This document shows positions 43,046 to 51,890 of a stretch of DNA of 64,000 bases, one piece after another. The notes below the pieces were generated by a model. It did not search any database. It was not told where the DNA came from and saw only the letters and a list, made by a program, of their open reading frames with translations. Numbering within the stretch: the stretch's first letter is position 1; each line of letters starts with the position of its first letter. The DNA comes from Marinoscillum sp. MHG1-6. Its GTDB lineage: Bacteria > Bacteroidota > Bacteroidia > Cytophagales > Cyclobacteriaceae. The position numbers were made by a program, and so were the translations under genes. Where the stretch lies: positions 310,001 through 374,000 of the forward strand of contig NZ_JAMZMI010000004.1 in NCBI RefSeq assembly GCF_024714475.1. The letters are read 5' to 3'.

Positions 43046-43399
43046 ATGAAAAGAATACTCCAACTAGAAGAAGCCGCCTTATTTGGGCTCTCGATTTATT
43101 TCTTTAATCAAACCCATTTTGACTGGTGGTGGTATATTGCTTTGATTCTCACGCCGGATGTTGGAATGATTGGGTATGCTTTTAACACTACTATAGGTGC
43201 CTATACTTACAACCTGTTTCATCATAAAGGTCTGGGTATTGTACTGCTAATCCTTGGGTGGAGTTTGGCCATTCCCTGGGTGGAGCTTACCGGGATCATT
43301 ATTATAGGGCATGCTGCCCTGGATCGTGTATTGGGATACGGCCTTAAATACACCGACAGCTTCAAACATACACACCTTGGCCAGATCGGAAAGAACTAA
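43046..43399 (+). CDS. DUF4260-family membrane protein
   Basis: A 117-residue membrane protein of the DUF4260 family, with four hydrophobic segments: LEEAALFGLSIYFFNQTHFD, WWWYIALILTPDVGMIGYAF, GLGIVLLILGWSL and LTGIIIIGHAALDRVLGYGL. Conserved features of the family are DVGMIGY, NLFHHKG and GHAALDRVLGYGLKY with the His/Asp pairs. Function is unknown. The ATG at 43046 (MKRILQLEEAAL) is chosen; another in-frame ATG at 43028 would follow the terminator directly. It ends 2 bases before the convergent alr gene. Confidence 0.85.
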   Translation: MKRILQLEEAALFGLSIYFFNQTHFDWWWYIALILTPDVGMIGYAFNTTIGAYTYNLFHHKGLGIVLLILGWSLAIPWVELTGIIIIGHAALDRVLGYGLKYTDSFKHTHLGQIGKN

Positions 43400-43401
43400 A
43401 T

Positions 43402-44559
43402 CTATTTAACGATCTTTCTGGGAATTGCAGCGGGCAACCGACTCAGCATCTCATTATTGAGTAGCTGTGTAACCTGAGTGAATGAGCTAATATTGATCGT
43501 GTTGTTCTTCTGTCTTCCGACCAAAACAACCTCATCTCCTACTTCTACCTCATCAATATGAGAGATATCCACCATAAACAGGTTCATGTTTATCAATCCT
43601 ACAATGGGAGCTTTCTTGCCCTTAATTAAGACAAATCCTCTGTTGGATTGTGCACGTGGATAACCGTTTGAGTACCCAAGCGGCATTACAGCCACTCTCA
43701 TATCTTGAGTAGCCTGATAAGCGGTACCATACCCAATGAACTCACCGGCATCCACATTGCGAATATCCATGACATCGGTCTTCCATGTAAATATGCGCTT
43801 CAATGCACCATCAGAACGACTACCCGTCTCCTGAAGGTGGGTATAATAGATATCCGGACTTGGCCAAAAACCATATTGAGCAACCCCAATTCGCACCATA
43901 TCATATACGGTATCCTTATAGGCAAGAGCAGCGGCAGAACAGGCGATGTGCCTAATCTCAGGCTGCACCTTTTTCTGTTTGCATTGCTTTAAAAACTCTT
44001 TGTATCGGTTATGCTGCGATTCAATTTTAAATAGGTTGGCGAAACTTTCCGCTCCTCCAAAATGAGTACAGAGTCCAATAAATTTCACTGAACCTGAGTT
44101 CTTTTTAAGAAAGGATAATGTTTTGCTGAACTCTTTAGCCGGTAACCCTGTACGATTTGCACCGGTTTCCACTTCTATATGTACTTTGGCCTGTTTTTCA
44201 AGCCTTTTTGCTTTTTCAAGCACTAAGGGTAAACGATCATAATTGAACACATAAAATTCAATTCCATGTTCAATGGCCCATTCAATATCCTCATCATACA
44301 GAATACCCATTATCATGACGTCAGAATCCGGTGACTTCACTTGAAGCACTTCTTCCGCCTCAAATGCAGATGCAGTAGCAAAATGATCCACTCCCGCCTT
44401 CTCAGCCATTTTAACAAATTGGTCAATGCCATGCCCATAGGCGTTAGCCTTTACGACCGAGGATATCCTGACCCCCTGCCCAACCTTTTTTCGAATAAAA
44501 TTGATGTTTTTTGACAGGGAGGATTGACTTAGTTCAATTCTGGAGGAGTGCCTTACCAT
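43402..44559 (-). CDS. alr: Alanine racemase
   Basis: A 385-residue PLP-dependent alanine racemase that makes D-alanine for the cell wall. The PLP lysine is in VVKANAYGHGIDQF near residue 38; the second catalytic base is the Tyr in GYGTAYQATQ; further marks are LCTHFGGAE, VRIGVAQYGFWPS, MPLGYSNGYPRA and INMNLFMVDI. The ATG at 44559 is chosen, giving a 7-base overlap with the end of the upstream gene (ATGGTAA). It is the last gene of an operon with a 662-residue papain-like protein and an ATP-grasp ligase. It may be the only alr gene, so the link with those genes is suggestive only. Confidence 0.93.
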   Translation of the reverse strand: MVRHSSRIELSQSSLSKNINFIRKKVGQGVRISSVVKANAYGHGIDQFVKMAEKAGVDHFATASAFEAEEVLQVKSPDSDVMIMGILYDEDIEWAIEHGIEFYVFNYDRLPLVLEKAKRLEKQAKVHIEVETGANRTGLPAKEFSKTLSFLKKNSGSVKFIGLCTHFGGAESFANLFKIESQHNRYKEFLKQCKQKKVQPEIRHIACSAAALAYKDTVYDMVRIGVAQYGFWPSPDIYYTHLQETGSRSDGALKRIFTWKTDVMDIRNVDAGEFIGYGTAYQATQDMRVAVMPLGYSNGYPRAQSNRGFVLIKGKKAPIVGLINMNLFMVDISHIDEVEVGDEVVLVGRQKNNTINISSFTQVTQLLNNEMLSRLPAAIPRKIVK

Positions 44560-46541
44560 AATTTGGTTTGTTGGTTCCAAACATATGACTTACCCCACGA
44601 TGAGTGGGCCAGGTCTTCTACTTTTTTTAACAGTTCTAGGGGTACTATGTTTAGCCTGTCTTTTATTTCCAGGCAATTGTAATGAAAGGCATAAACTCTT
44701 GCTGCAAATTGGTGAAATGGAAGTGATGACTCACCGGGCTTTTCCCCACTACCATGAACAGAGGGCCTTATCTCCTGACCCCAGTCTTGTCTCCCTTCAT
44801 TGTTCGGATTTAAAAAATAAGCTCGCATAACTCCCTCATCATCTTTATTGACACGTAGCAATGAAACGGCATGAAAACCCACCATATCCCCTTTGTTACT
44901 CGTGATGAAGATGCCCACAGGATTTGGATATACCATCTCATGATGTCCATTATAATCGAGATGAAAAGCAGCGTAAAAGATTCTTAAGAATCCTTCAAAA
45001 TCCAGAATTGAGTTACTGAGATAGTCGTAACAAGAAGCAAATCCTATTTGAATCCACTGTCCATACATTGCTGGGTTGACCCATTTATGTGGATCATCTG
45101 CCCTTCCATAAGACCGTTTCATCATCTCGTTATAGATTTTATCCAGGTGAGGCACCAGCAGCACGGACACCACATCCAGATTATAATCCAGCTTATCTAC
45201 CAGACCTTTCCCAAGATGATTGGATACCAGGTCCTGGTTTTCAAACCGCATCATTAGGTTGTTCTGAGTAGCTACAGTAATGATCATGTCGATCAGCTTG
45301 GCAGGTGAATGCTGGCTCCACATGCTAATACCTCGTGCAGATTGGCAGGTTGGATTATTTCCTTGCCCAACCCCCAAGGGCTGCCCCAATACCTTAATGG
45401 TACCTCCAATCAAGTATTGTAAAATGGTTACCTCCGCATCCGGATTAATCAGAGATTTTTCAATCCGTTTTTCGACCTGACTGTTGATCTTTATTTTGCG
45501 AAGATTCTCCAGTCCTACGCGCACCGGACGCCTGGAAAAAAGATTAGCTCCCAACATCCGGGTCAGACCATAAATGCATTGACAATTATCTGTGCTTACC
45601 GTTTCCTGGATAATATTTGAAACAAGTTCGTTGAACTTCTCCCACTCAGCAATACCGCGGTCATTGAGATCAAGACAAAGTGGCACCAGGTCCTTATAGT
45701 CGTTTACGAGCCTTCTTAGAAGAATGGCATGATATCCGCTCACCAAACCCGTCTCATTCATCAGCTCGCCCATTGCATGAGCTTCCTCTGCCAAAGTACG
45801 TTGATCAGACTGATCAACGAATTTCTGATAGGAGGCATAATCAGGGCACTTGACACTTCCCTCTGAAGGTGCATAAATAGCATTAATAAAAGTCCGCATC
45901 TCACGATCCACCTCAGAATTTCCACTTGTATCAAAACGGTGATTTACCAGACTAATCAATTCCCGGGTCTTCCTGGTCAATATTGGGCGCTGAGCACATT
46001 TTAGCCTTATCTCTTCAACCAACTTTCCATAGACTCCACTGAGATCTATTTCCGTCATGATAAAACTGAAAAGGTTGAAGGCCTTCTTCATTTCCCGGTC
46101 TGACATAATAGACCTGGTCTCCTCAGAAGGTTCCCGCAAAGCAAATTCAAGATTATGGACCATCACTTCCTCTAAGAAATCCTGTGCCTCTTCCTGTGAT
46201 ATTTTGGAGCTTGTATTGACACCTGTGGCATATCCCAGTAATCTTAGCTCTGAGAGGATCTCAAAGCTGGAGGAAGGATGCCCTGCCTTTAGGGTTCCTT
46301 TAACAAAAAACGGGATCAATTTATCAGGCTCATCCCAGGCAGTGCCTTTAAAAATACCGGCTTCATCTAGCACAGCACTTTTACTGTAAAGATGAGAAAG
46401 TCCGTTTCTAGTCAAACTAAGCACATCAACCTGACTCGTGAGTTTAGTGGCTTTATCTTGCTTGGTAATTTCCGCAGAGTCGACAAAATCCCTCAGACTC
46501 TGATCAAAGTTATCAAATACCTTATCGGTTATTTCCTGCAT
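44553..46541 (-). CDS. Large orphan protein with papain-like Gln-Cys-His-Asn pattern
   Basis: A 662-residue protein I cannot place by name. An ATG at 46541 (MQEITDKVFDNFDQSL) is preferred to one 5 codons earlier. The first ~380 residues are helical without recognised motifs. Then comes PLGVGQGNNPTCQSARGISM: Gln393 stands six residues before Cys399, exactly the spacing of the oxyanion Gln and nucleophile in papain, followed by a helix. His557 is in MVGFHAVSLLRVN and Asn578 in AYFLNPNNEG, each followed by strands. This gives the Gln-Cys-His-Asn order of papain-fold peptidases and transglutaminase-like enzymes. No signal peptide, so cytosolic. It overlaps alr by 7 bases and follows the ATP-grasp gene by 75 bases. 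Enzyme class is inferred; peptidase, transpeptidase or amidase are all open. Confidence 0.8.
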   Translation of the reverse strand: MQEITDKVFDNFDQSLRDFVDSAEITKQDKATKLTSQVDVLSLTRNGLSHLYSKSAVLDEAGIFKGTAWDEPDKLIPFFVKGTLKAGHPSSSFEILSELRLLGYATGVNTSSKISQEEAQDFLEEVMVHNLEFALREPSEETRSIMSDREMKKAFNLFSFIMTEIDLSGVYGKLVEEIRLKCAQRPILTRKTRELISLVNHRFDTSGNSEVDREMRTFINAIYAPSEGSVKCPDYASYQKFVDQSDQRTLAEEAHAMGELMNETGLVSGYHAILLRRLVNDYKDLVPLCLDLNDRGIAEWEKFNELVSNIIQETVSTDNCQCIYGLTRMLGANLFSRRPVRVGLENLRKIKINSQVEKRIEKSLINPDAEVTILQYLIGGTIKVLGQPLGVGQGNNPTCQSARGISMWSQHSPAKLIDMIITVATQNNLMMRFENQDLVSNHLGKGLVDKLDYNLDVVSVLLVPHLDKIYNEMMKRSYGRADDPHKWVNPAMYGQWIQIGFASCYDYLSNSILDFEGFLRIFYAAFHLDYNGHHEMVYPNPVGIFITSNKGDMVGFHAVSLLRVNKDDEGVMRAYFLNPNNEGRQDWGQEIRPSVHGSGEKPGESSLPFHQFAARVYAFHYNCLEIKDRLNIVPLELLKKVEDLAHSSWGKSYVWNQQTKLW

Positions 46542-46575
46542 GAAGTAGGTTATCAATTATTGATTAAGCTAAAAT

Positions 46576-46599
46576 GGGGATTTCCGATCGGAAATCCCC
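46576..46599 (-). promoter_or_regulatory. Perfect 24-bp palindrome between the ATP-grasp and papain-like genes
   Basis: GGGGATTTCCGA followed at once by its reverse complement, with no loop. On the minus strand the sequence continues CATTTTAGC, so there is no proper T-tract for a terminator. It lies 17 bases after the ATP-grasp stop and 34 before the next ATG. As RNA it would form a stable hairpin, possibly controlling how much of the downstream genes is made; as DNA it could bind a dimeric regulator. Confidence 0.5.
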
Positions 46600-46616
46600 T
46601 CGAAACATGATTTCAA

Positions 46617-47840
46617 TTAGACATAGAAATCCACTGTTTGATAATGCTTCAGTAGCTCCGTCATGCGATCAGGATCTTCCCCTTTGAAATTGATGGTTCC
46701 AAAGTGATTTCCAAATCCGTCCCTATCCGCATCCAATTTTTGACCTTCCAATGGCGGTACCAGGGTATGCTCCACAAAATATGGCTCATTATTCAGTTCT
46801 TCCGGAATTTCCAGTTTGGAAAACCTTCGTTTGTGTGGATATATCATCACATTTCCATGATAATTTCTTGGTTTGAAACTGTCGTCAGGGAAAATAGCAT
46901 TGAGTTCTTCCTCAGTGGCATTTGGGTCATGGCTTACGACAAAAGCAGCCAGCGCGTCAAACTCGTATGATTTAGAGCACAATTCCAGAATATGTCCTCC
47001 CGGGATCCTACAAGCAGTTTCACCGAAATTCAATTCATCATTTTCCGTAAGAAACCACTCCGGGTGAACCATTCCGTATTCAATGCCGAATATATCAACC
47101 AACTTCTGAACATGCTTATGGATAAGATCCCTCTTGCTTTCCAGGTATCGACCTTCAGGAATGAAGTTCGAGAAACCGAGTTTGACATACTCAGTGATAT
47201 TCAAAAACCTGATCTTTCCCTTATGAATAAAAGCCTCACATGAAAATTCTCGTCCCGGAAGGTGGCTTTCTGCCAAGCATGGAAAATCTCCATCTTCACA
47301 TTTGTCATCTATATCGGACATAGATTTAAGTAGCCTATGCCCTACTGTTCCTGCGGAAGCAAATGGCTTAATGTGCACCCAGCTATCCTCTTCTCCTTCC
47401 AACTGGAGATTGGCCTGATTCAATCGCTTCATGAAAGCCTTTACACCCTCTTTATTGTAGACTTCCTCAAAAAGGCCAACACGAAGGCCTCCAATCAGAG
47501 CCTTTCTTTTCATCATGGCTTTATTTCTAAAAAGGAATGCACGATTTAAAACACGTGGATCTCCACGATATATCGAGTTTAAGGCCCCAGCCCACTCTAC
47601 AGTCTCCTCATAAAGGGGTACAGCAACATCCACATCAAATGGCTTTAGCTGTTCTAAAAGGTCCAATGAATTAGAGGTATCACTCCACTCATCAAGCTGA
47701 TATGGTACAAAAGGAATATCATTTTCATTAGCATAAGGCTCAAAGTCAGGTAATGAAACCACTACATATGGTTTTCCAAGCTTTTGCATACTTTCAATTA
47801 CGGGCAAACTCCACCCTATCAATGCGAAACATTTAGCCAT
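46617..47840 (-). CDS. ATP-grasp domain ligase
   Basis: A 407-residue protein of the ATP-grasp superfamily, forming a bond between a carboxylate and an amine or thiol at the cost of ATP. It starts MAKCFALIGWSLPVIESMQK with a Rossmann-like preATP-grasp part; the ATP-binding lysine region is DSWVHIKPFASAGTVGHRLL, the hinge is LAESHLPGREFSCEAFIHKG, and the magnesium-binding end is MVHPEWFLTENDELNFGETA followed by CRIPGGH. This resembles L-amino-acid or peptide ligases and carbamoyl-phosphate-synthetase-like proteins more than DdlB. It is the first gene of an operon with a papain-like protein and alanine racemase, so the product may be a peptide or amide. Substrates unknown. Confidence 0.85.
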   Translation of the reverse strand: MAKCFALIGWSLPVIESMQKLGKPYVVVSLPDFEPYANENDIPFVPYQLDEWSDTSNSLDLLEQLKPFDVDVAVPLYEETVEWAGALNSIYRGDPRVLNRAFLFRNKAMMKRKALIGGLRVGLFEEVYNKEGVKAFMKRLNQANLQLEGEEDSWVHIKPFASAGTVGHRLLKSMSDIDDKCEDGDFPCLAESHLPGREFSCEAFIHKGKIRFLNITEYVKLGFSNFIPEGRYLESKRDLIHKHVQKLVDIFGIEYGMVHPEWFLTENDELNFGETACRIPGGHILELCSKSYEFDALAAFVVSHDPNATEEELNAIFPDDSFKPRNYHGNVMIYPHKRRFSKLEIPEELNNEPYFVEHTLVPPLEGQKLDADRDGFGNHFGTINFKGEDPDRMTELLKHYQTVDFYV

Positions 47841-48214
47841 GATTAATCAAGATTTTAGGTTTTGAAATCGGTTTAAGAAGACAGACAATCCCATCGACAC
47901 CATATGTATGGATAATAGCGATGGACATACTTTGCCTGTATCAGATGCAAACATCTATTAGTTATAAGGCAGGGGCACCAACAATGTTTCATAAAATGTC
48001 AATCCATTAGCTGAGTACAGTGATTTCTTAGAATAATGAAATCGTCACACCTTTATTTATAAAATAACAGTGTGAATGTTTAAGCTTACTCGTTCATAAA
48101 TATTTCAATTCGCTGTTTCCTTCTTGATTGATTCATTAAGAAAAACTTTGTAATTCAAGTAGCATCAGAGAACAACTTGCCATATTTGATTGTTGCCCAT
48201 TAAACGCTATAAAA
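47841..48214. promoter_or_regulatory. 374-base divergent region with a 31-base inverted repeat
   Basis: The gap separates the ATP-grasp operon (minus) from the pirin gene (plus). Within it, TCACACCTTTATTT (48045-48058) and AAATAACAGTGTGA (48062-48075) form an inverted repeat of 14 bases with two mismatches around a three-base centre; TCACAC/GTGTGA ends resemble arms of a dimeric-regulator site. It is 205 bases before the ATP-grasp ATG and 140 before pirin. No clear TAnnTTTG box and no small gene is seen in the rest. Confidence 0.4.
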
Positions 48215-49231
48215 ATGAGTAAGTACGCCATTAAGTCAATCAAGCCGCTAAGTTTCCCCTGGAGCACTCAGGACCCATTTCTTTTTTGTGCCTACCACGA
48301 GGACAATTACCCAGAAGGCAATGAAAACATGGGGCCAAAACCTTCACTGGCTGGTCGGAACATAGGTCAGGATTTTCAGGGCATCGATGGATGGAATATG
48401 TATCATGGTTCTACAGTTCCCGGCTTTCCTTCCCACCCTCATTGTGGATTTGAAACAGTCACGATCGTTCAAATGGGTTTGGTTGATCATGCGGATTCTC
48501 TTGGGGCGGCCGGACGTTTTGGCAATGGTGATGTGCAATGGATGACTGCTGGAAAAGGCGTGCAACATTCGGAAATGTTCCCTCTTCTCAAAAGTGAGCA
48601 ACCGAATCCGTTCTTACTTTTTCAGATATGGTTAAACCTGCCTCGATCCAAAAAGAAAACTGATCCACATTTTGCAATGCTTTGGAGTGAAACCATTCCA
48701 AAACTCAGCTTTACAGATGACCAAAACTTAAAGACTGAAGTCACACTGGTAGCCGGGAAAATAGAAGCCACTCCTGCCCCGAGTCCTGCTCCGGACTCCT
48801 GGGCTGCGAATCCGGATAATGATGTAAATATCTGGGTTATAAAAATGGACCCTGGCGCCACCTGGGAGCTTCCAACAGGAAAAGCTGGTTCTAACCGGTC
48901 CCTTTATTTTTTCAAAGGAGATGAAGCCAGCTTTGATGATGAAGTAGTTAAAGTCAATCATATGATTGAACACCATCCTGAGGAGCCCTTAATGATAAAA
49001 AATGGTCAGCAAGAGGCACATATCTTGTTACTTCAGGGCCAGCCCATATCAGAACCGGTGTTTACCTACGGCCCGTTCGTTACCAATTCGCGGGATGAGA
49101 TTCAGCAGGTCTTTAATGACTATCAAAAAACTGAGTTTGGTGGGTGGCCATGGCCACGACGTGATCAGGTTCATGACCCGAAAAAAGGTCGGTTTGCGAT
49201 CCATGCGGATGGTAGAGTCGAAGAAAAATAA
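48215..49231 (+). CDS. Pirin-family protein (cupin)
   Basis: A 338-residue pirin with two cupin barrels. The N-terminal barrel carries the metal-binding [12 protein letters not shown] and the partner [10 protein letters not shown], with [10 protein letters not shown] before. A second barrel covers residues ~195-300 ([16 protein letters not shown]). Pirins of bacteria bind iron and some are quercetin dioxygenases; the natural role is unknown. There is no signal peptide. The start ATG at 48215 is preceded by an A-rich leader. It is divergent from the ATP-grasp operon and has no operon partner downstream for 150 bases. Confidence 0.93.
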   Translation: MSKYAIKSIKPLSFPWSTQDPFLFCAYHEDNYPEGNENMGPKPSLAGRNIGQDFQGIDGWNMYHGSTVPGFPSHPHCGFETVTIVQMGLVDHADSLGAAGRFGNGDVQWMTAGKGVQHSEMFPLLKSEQPNPFLLFQIWLNLPRSKKKTDPHFAMLWSETIPKLSFTDDQNLKTEVTLVAGKIEATPAPSPAPDSWAANPDNDVNIWVIKMDPGATWELPTGKAGSNRSLYFFKGDEASFDDEVVKVNHMIEHHPEEPLMIKNGQQEAHILLLQGQPISEPVFTYGPFVTNSRDEIQQVFNDYQKTEFGGWPWPRRDQVHDPKKGRFAIHADGRVEEK

Positions 49232-49385
49232 TGTCGTAGGACCGACTACATGAATAAAAATTGTAATAAATTAAAGAAATGATTTCCTCAAGGGAAACAT
49301 TCTTTATCCCACAATGTTACAATTTAAGACCGGTATAATCTGCGCTGGCTCTAACACCCTTGTCAATTAAGAAACCATACCGTTT

Positions 49386-50183
49386 ATGAGCCTGAAGGGT
49401 AACATGCTTTCCAGACGACATTCGTCTTTTGTCATCTCCCTCCCAGCCTTGAGGAGGTGTATTGGAATTATGAGCATATTCTTCCCTGTTGTTCTTGTTT
49501 TCGGCTCTATCCTTAAAGGTGGTTGTGCGGAAATTCAAAACGCCATTAGCAGCTACTATTACACCAATATGAGAGATCTATTCGTAGGTTGGATATGCCT
49601 GGTGAGCATGTTGCTTATGAGCTATAAAGGATACGGCCGAATAGACCAGGTGCTCAGTATAACTGCTGGAGTTTTTGCTTTGGGGGTAGCCTTTTTCCCA
49701 ACCTCTATTAGACCACCCTTTACTGCTTGTGTTTCGGAAGGGATCAATCAAGGAGTTCGCGGTGTAATTCATTTAGTTTCAGCGGCCGGGTTCCTGATCA
49801 CGCTTGCCTACCTGTCCTATTTTCAATTTACCAAATCGAGGCGGTGGACTACCCCCAGAAAAAGGATACGAAATCTAATTTATCAAGTTTGTGCCATCAT
49901 AATGGTTGCTTCTACCATCTTGATTGCCTTTTACATGATCACCTGGAAGTTTACATTCCCTGCATTGCAAGGTTTGAAACCTATCTTTTGGTTGGAGACT
50001 ATTGCCCTTTTCGCTTTTGGCTTTTCCTGGTTGGTAAAAGGTGAAATCATTCTGAAGGACCGCAAGCGACCTACCTTCGATTTGATGAAAGGGATTTTAC
50101 AAACCTTGATAAGACCCTTTAAGAAAGCAAAAAAACTTAGCGTTTTCAGAGAGACTATTAAGAAACCAATCAGAGCCAAGTAA
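49386..50183 (+). CDS. Multi-pass membrane protein of unknown function
   Basis: A 265-residue inner-membrane protein with about six hydrophobic segments: CIGIMSIFFPVVLVFGSIL, FVGWICLVSMLLMSYKG, VLSITAGVFALGVAFFPTS, HLVSAAGFLITLAYLSYFQF, VCAIIMVASTILIAFYM and IFWLETIALFAFGFSWLV, with a basic C-terminal tail. The SSYYYTNMRDLFVGWICLVS and AGVFALGVAFFPT stretches resemble DUF998-like proteins that carry a YY-R-F motif. Function unknown. The first ATG is at 49386 and one at 49404 is also plausible. It is at the left end of the glycan region and does not share a strand with the convergent GT gene. Confidence 0.72.
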   Translation: MSLKGNMLSRRHSSFVISLPALRRCIGIMSIFFPVVLVFGSILKGGCAEIQNAISSYYYTNMRDLFVGWICLVSMLLMSYKGYGRIDQVLSITAGVFALGVAFFPTSIRPPFTACVSEGINQGVRGVIHLVSAAGFLITLAYLSYFQFTKSRRWTTPRKRIRNLIYQVCAIIMVASTILIAFYMITWKFTFPALQGLKPIFWLETIALFAFGFSWLVKGEIILKDRKRPTFDLMKGILQTLIRPFKKAKKLSVFRETIKKPIRAK

Positions 50184-50216
50184 GATTTTATCTTCTCTTC
50201 CCACCTACTCCTGAAA

Positions 50217-51890
50217 TTACTTAGGCCAATCAAAATCCTTTTCCATAGTCCAGCATTCCGGACATTCCTTTTTCCATCCGAAGGCAAAAAACTTGGTCGG
50301 TTGAATATTGCAGGTAAGTGGTAATCCTTCCTTCGGGAATAGTCTGAATTTAGTATTGGTTCGCTGAATGAAATCATCCATTGATGAGCCTAATGCAATG
50401 AATGTGGTGTTCGGGTTATTCTCGAACCAAACCGGTATGATGATCTTAGCCAGCATGCCACAAATAAGAATAACGATCCCTCCGTCAGGAAACTCCATCT
50501 CCTTTAGTTCATCATATTGGAGGTACGAATTTTTAAATGGAACAATTACCTGATTTTCCTTTTTGATGTTCACTCCCAGCTTCTCAAATATGGTCAAATC
50601 CTGATACTCATTTTTGATAAAGAAGCATTCCCTATCCTTCATGTAGTTGATGATATTCGGGAAGAAGCGTGGATTATGGTGCAATGACATTGCAGGTACA
50701 ATATTCTTCTGACCTTCGACAAGCGAATCTGCCAACTGTCTCAATTTAGGATGGCTTGTCCCGCAGGGCACCCCAACATAATGCCTTGGCTGATCCAGTT
50801 TTAAGGCTTCGGTAAGTCGCTGACCAAGCAGCTTATTGTATTTCTGCTGGCGTCTTCCAAACCATGTCTCTGCATGGTCTCCGGATAAATATTTTTTAAT
50901 AAAAGTAAGCTCTCCGTCATTGAAATGAGCAAAAGTGAAACCCTCCCTCTTCTGAAGATGCCCCAGGAAAAGCGCCATAACTCGTTTCCATTCAGGGTTG
51001 GCATTGGCTGCATACCTAAATATCCGATAAGGACTGGTCGTACCTCTATTGATCACCCAGGCAAACAGGAATAACCAAAATGATTTTACATAGGCCTCGA
51101 ATGATCCCAACCATACCCTCAGTGTTTTACTATTTTTCTTTCCTTTTAGATAATCTAAAACCGACGCCTGATGTTTACTATCACTGGGAACAATCCAAAT
51201 TGATGGGCTGGTCTTTAATTTCTTGATGGTCGGATTACCTCCCTTTACTGTGCGAACACCAAATGGCTTATTTCTTAGAAATTCATTTCCTTCAAATTGT
51301 TTGCTCTCAAATCGAACAAATAAGTCTCTTTGAATCCATGATAACATCGGCCATTTGTACGCACAAAGTTGGCCAGAGGCATCTCCTACGAGCTGTTGAG
51401 TTCTATCGATTTCAACATGGTAGTCAAAGGAAGTTGCCTTAAGCAAATAATCAACATAGAACCGGGTAAGGAGATCGTGCCAGGAGTACTCTTCCGGGTA
51501 TTCAGCTTTGATAAGCTTAAACATGGCTACTAAAGCTCCTGCCTTACCCGCGATGAATGAGGCATTCAGGTAATGATATGGCGTTTCCCCCCTGGGGTAG
51601 AACTTCCAGAAATAGTACCTCAGCGCCTCATCATCATAATGAAATGCCGAGGATGCCGCGAACGTGATGTCACTTTTATAGGCATCTTGATCAGGCCAGC
51701 TAACTTTAGACAACCACAATTGATCAGACATCACAATAGTAGCAGTCTCTTGTGCCGCTAACCCATCTAGAAAACTTATTGCATCATCAATATTCGGATC
51801 AGTTCCTAAAAATGACATTTTAATTGAGTCTATAGGACCTGAAACCTCCAATTGCTCATTAGAACCAAATATTCCGATATGATTCATCAT
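50217..51890 (-). CDS. Fusion of a PLOD-type glycosyltransferase domain and a GT-D (DUF1792) domain
   Basis: A 557-residue cytosolic protein with two parts. Residues ~20-210 resemble the glycosyltransferase domain of PLOD/procollagen galactosyltransferases: FLGTDPNIDDAISFLDGLAA, TIVMSDQLWLSKVSWP, PYHYLNASFIAGKAGALVAM and DYHVEIDRTQQLVGD. Residues ~310-545 resemble GT-D enzymes (DUF1792): TFAHFNDGELTFIKKYLSG, YVGVPCGTSHPKLRQLADSL, GGIVILICGMLAKIIIPVWF and FIALGSSMDDFI. A linker with a hydrophobic patch (SFWLFLFAWVINRG, ~270-283) lies between. If both are active it would add two sugars in turn to a glycan or protein. It starts by a 4-base overlap (ATGA) with the GT4 gene upstream, so both are translated together. 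Confidence 0.7.
   Translation of the reverse strand: MMNHIGIFGSNEQLEVSGPIDSIKMSFLGTDPNIDDAISFLDGLAAQETATIVMSDQLWLSKVSWPDQDAYKSDITFAASSAFHYDDEALRYYFWKFYPRGETPYHYLNASFIAGKAGALVAMFKLIKAEYPEEYSWHDLLTRFYVDYLLKATSFDYHVEIDRTQQLVGDASGQLCAYKWPMLSWIQRDLFVRFESKQFEGNEFLRNKPFGVRTVKGGNPTIKKLKTSPSIWIVPSDSKHQASVLDYLKGKKNSKTLRVWLGSFEAYVKSFWLFLFAWVINRGTTSPYRIFRYAANANPEWKRVMALFLGHLQKREGFTFAHFNDGELTFIKKYLSGDHAETWFGRRQQKYNKLLGQRLTEALKLDQPRHYVGVPCGTSHPKLRQLADSLVEGQKNIVPAMSLHHNPRFFPNIINYMKDRECFFIKNEYQDLTIFEKLGVNIKKENQVIVPFKNSYLQYDELKEMEFPDGGIVILICGMLAKIIIPVWFENNPNTTFIALGSSMDDFIQRTNTKFRLFPKEGLPLTCNIQPTKFFAFGWKKECPECWTMEKDFDWPK

Noticed and set aside
49232-49260. Imperfect inverted repeat TGTCGTAGGACCGACTACA after the pirin gene
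   Set aside because: Only short interrupted pairing and no T-tract; not strong enough to call a terminator or operator.
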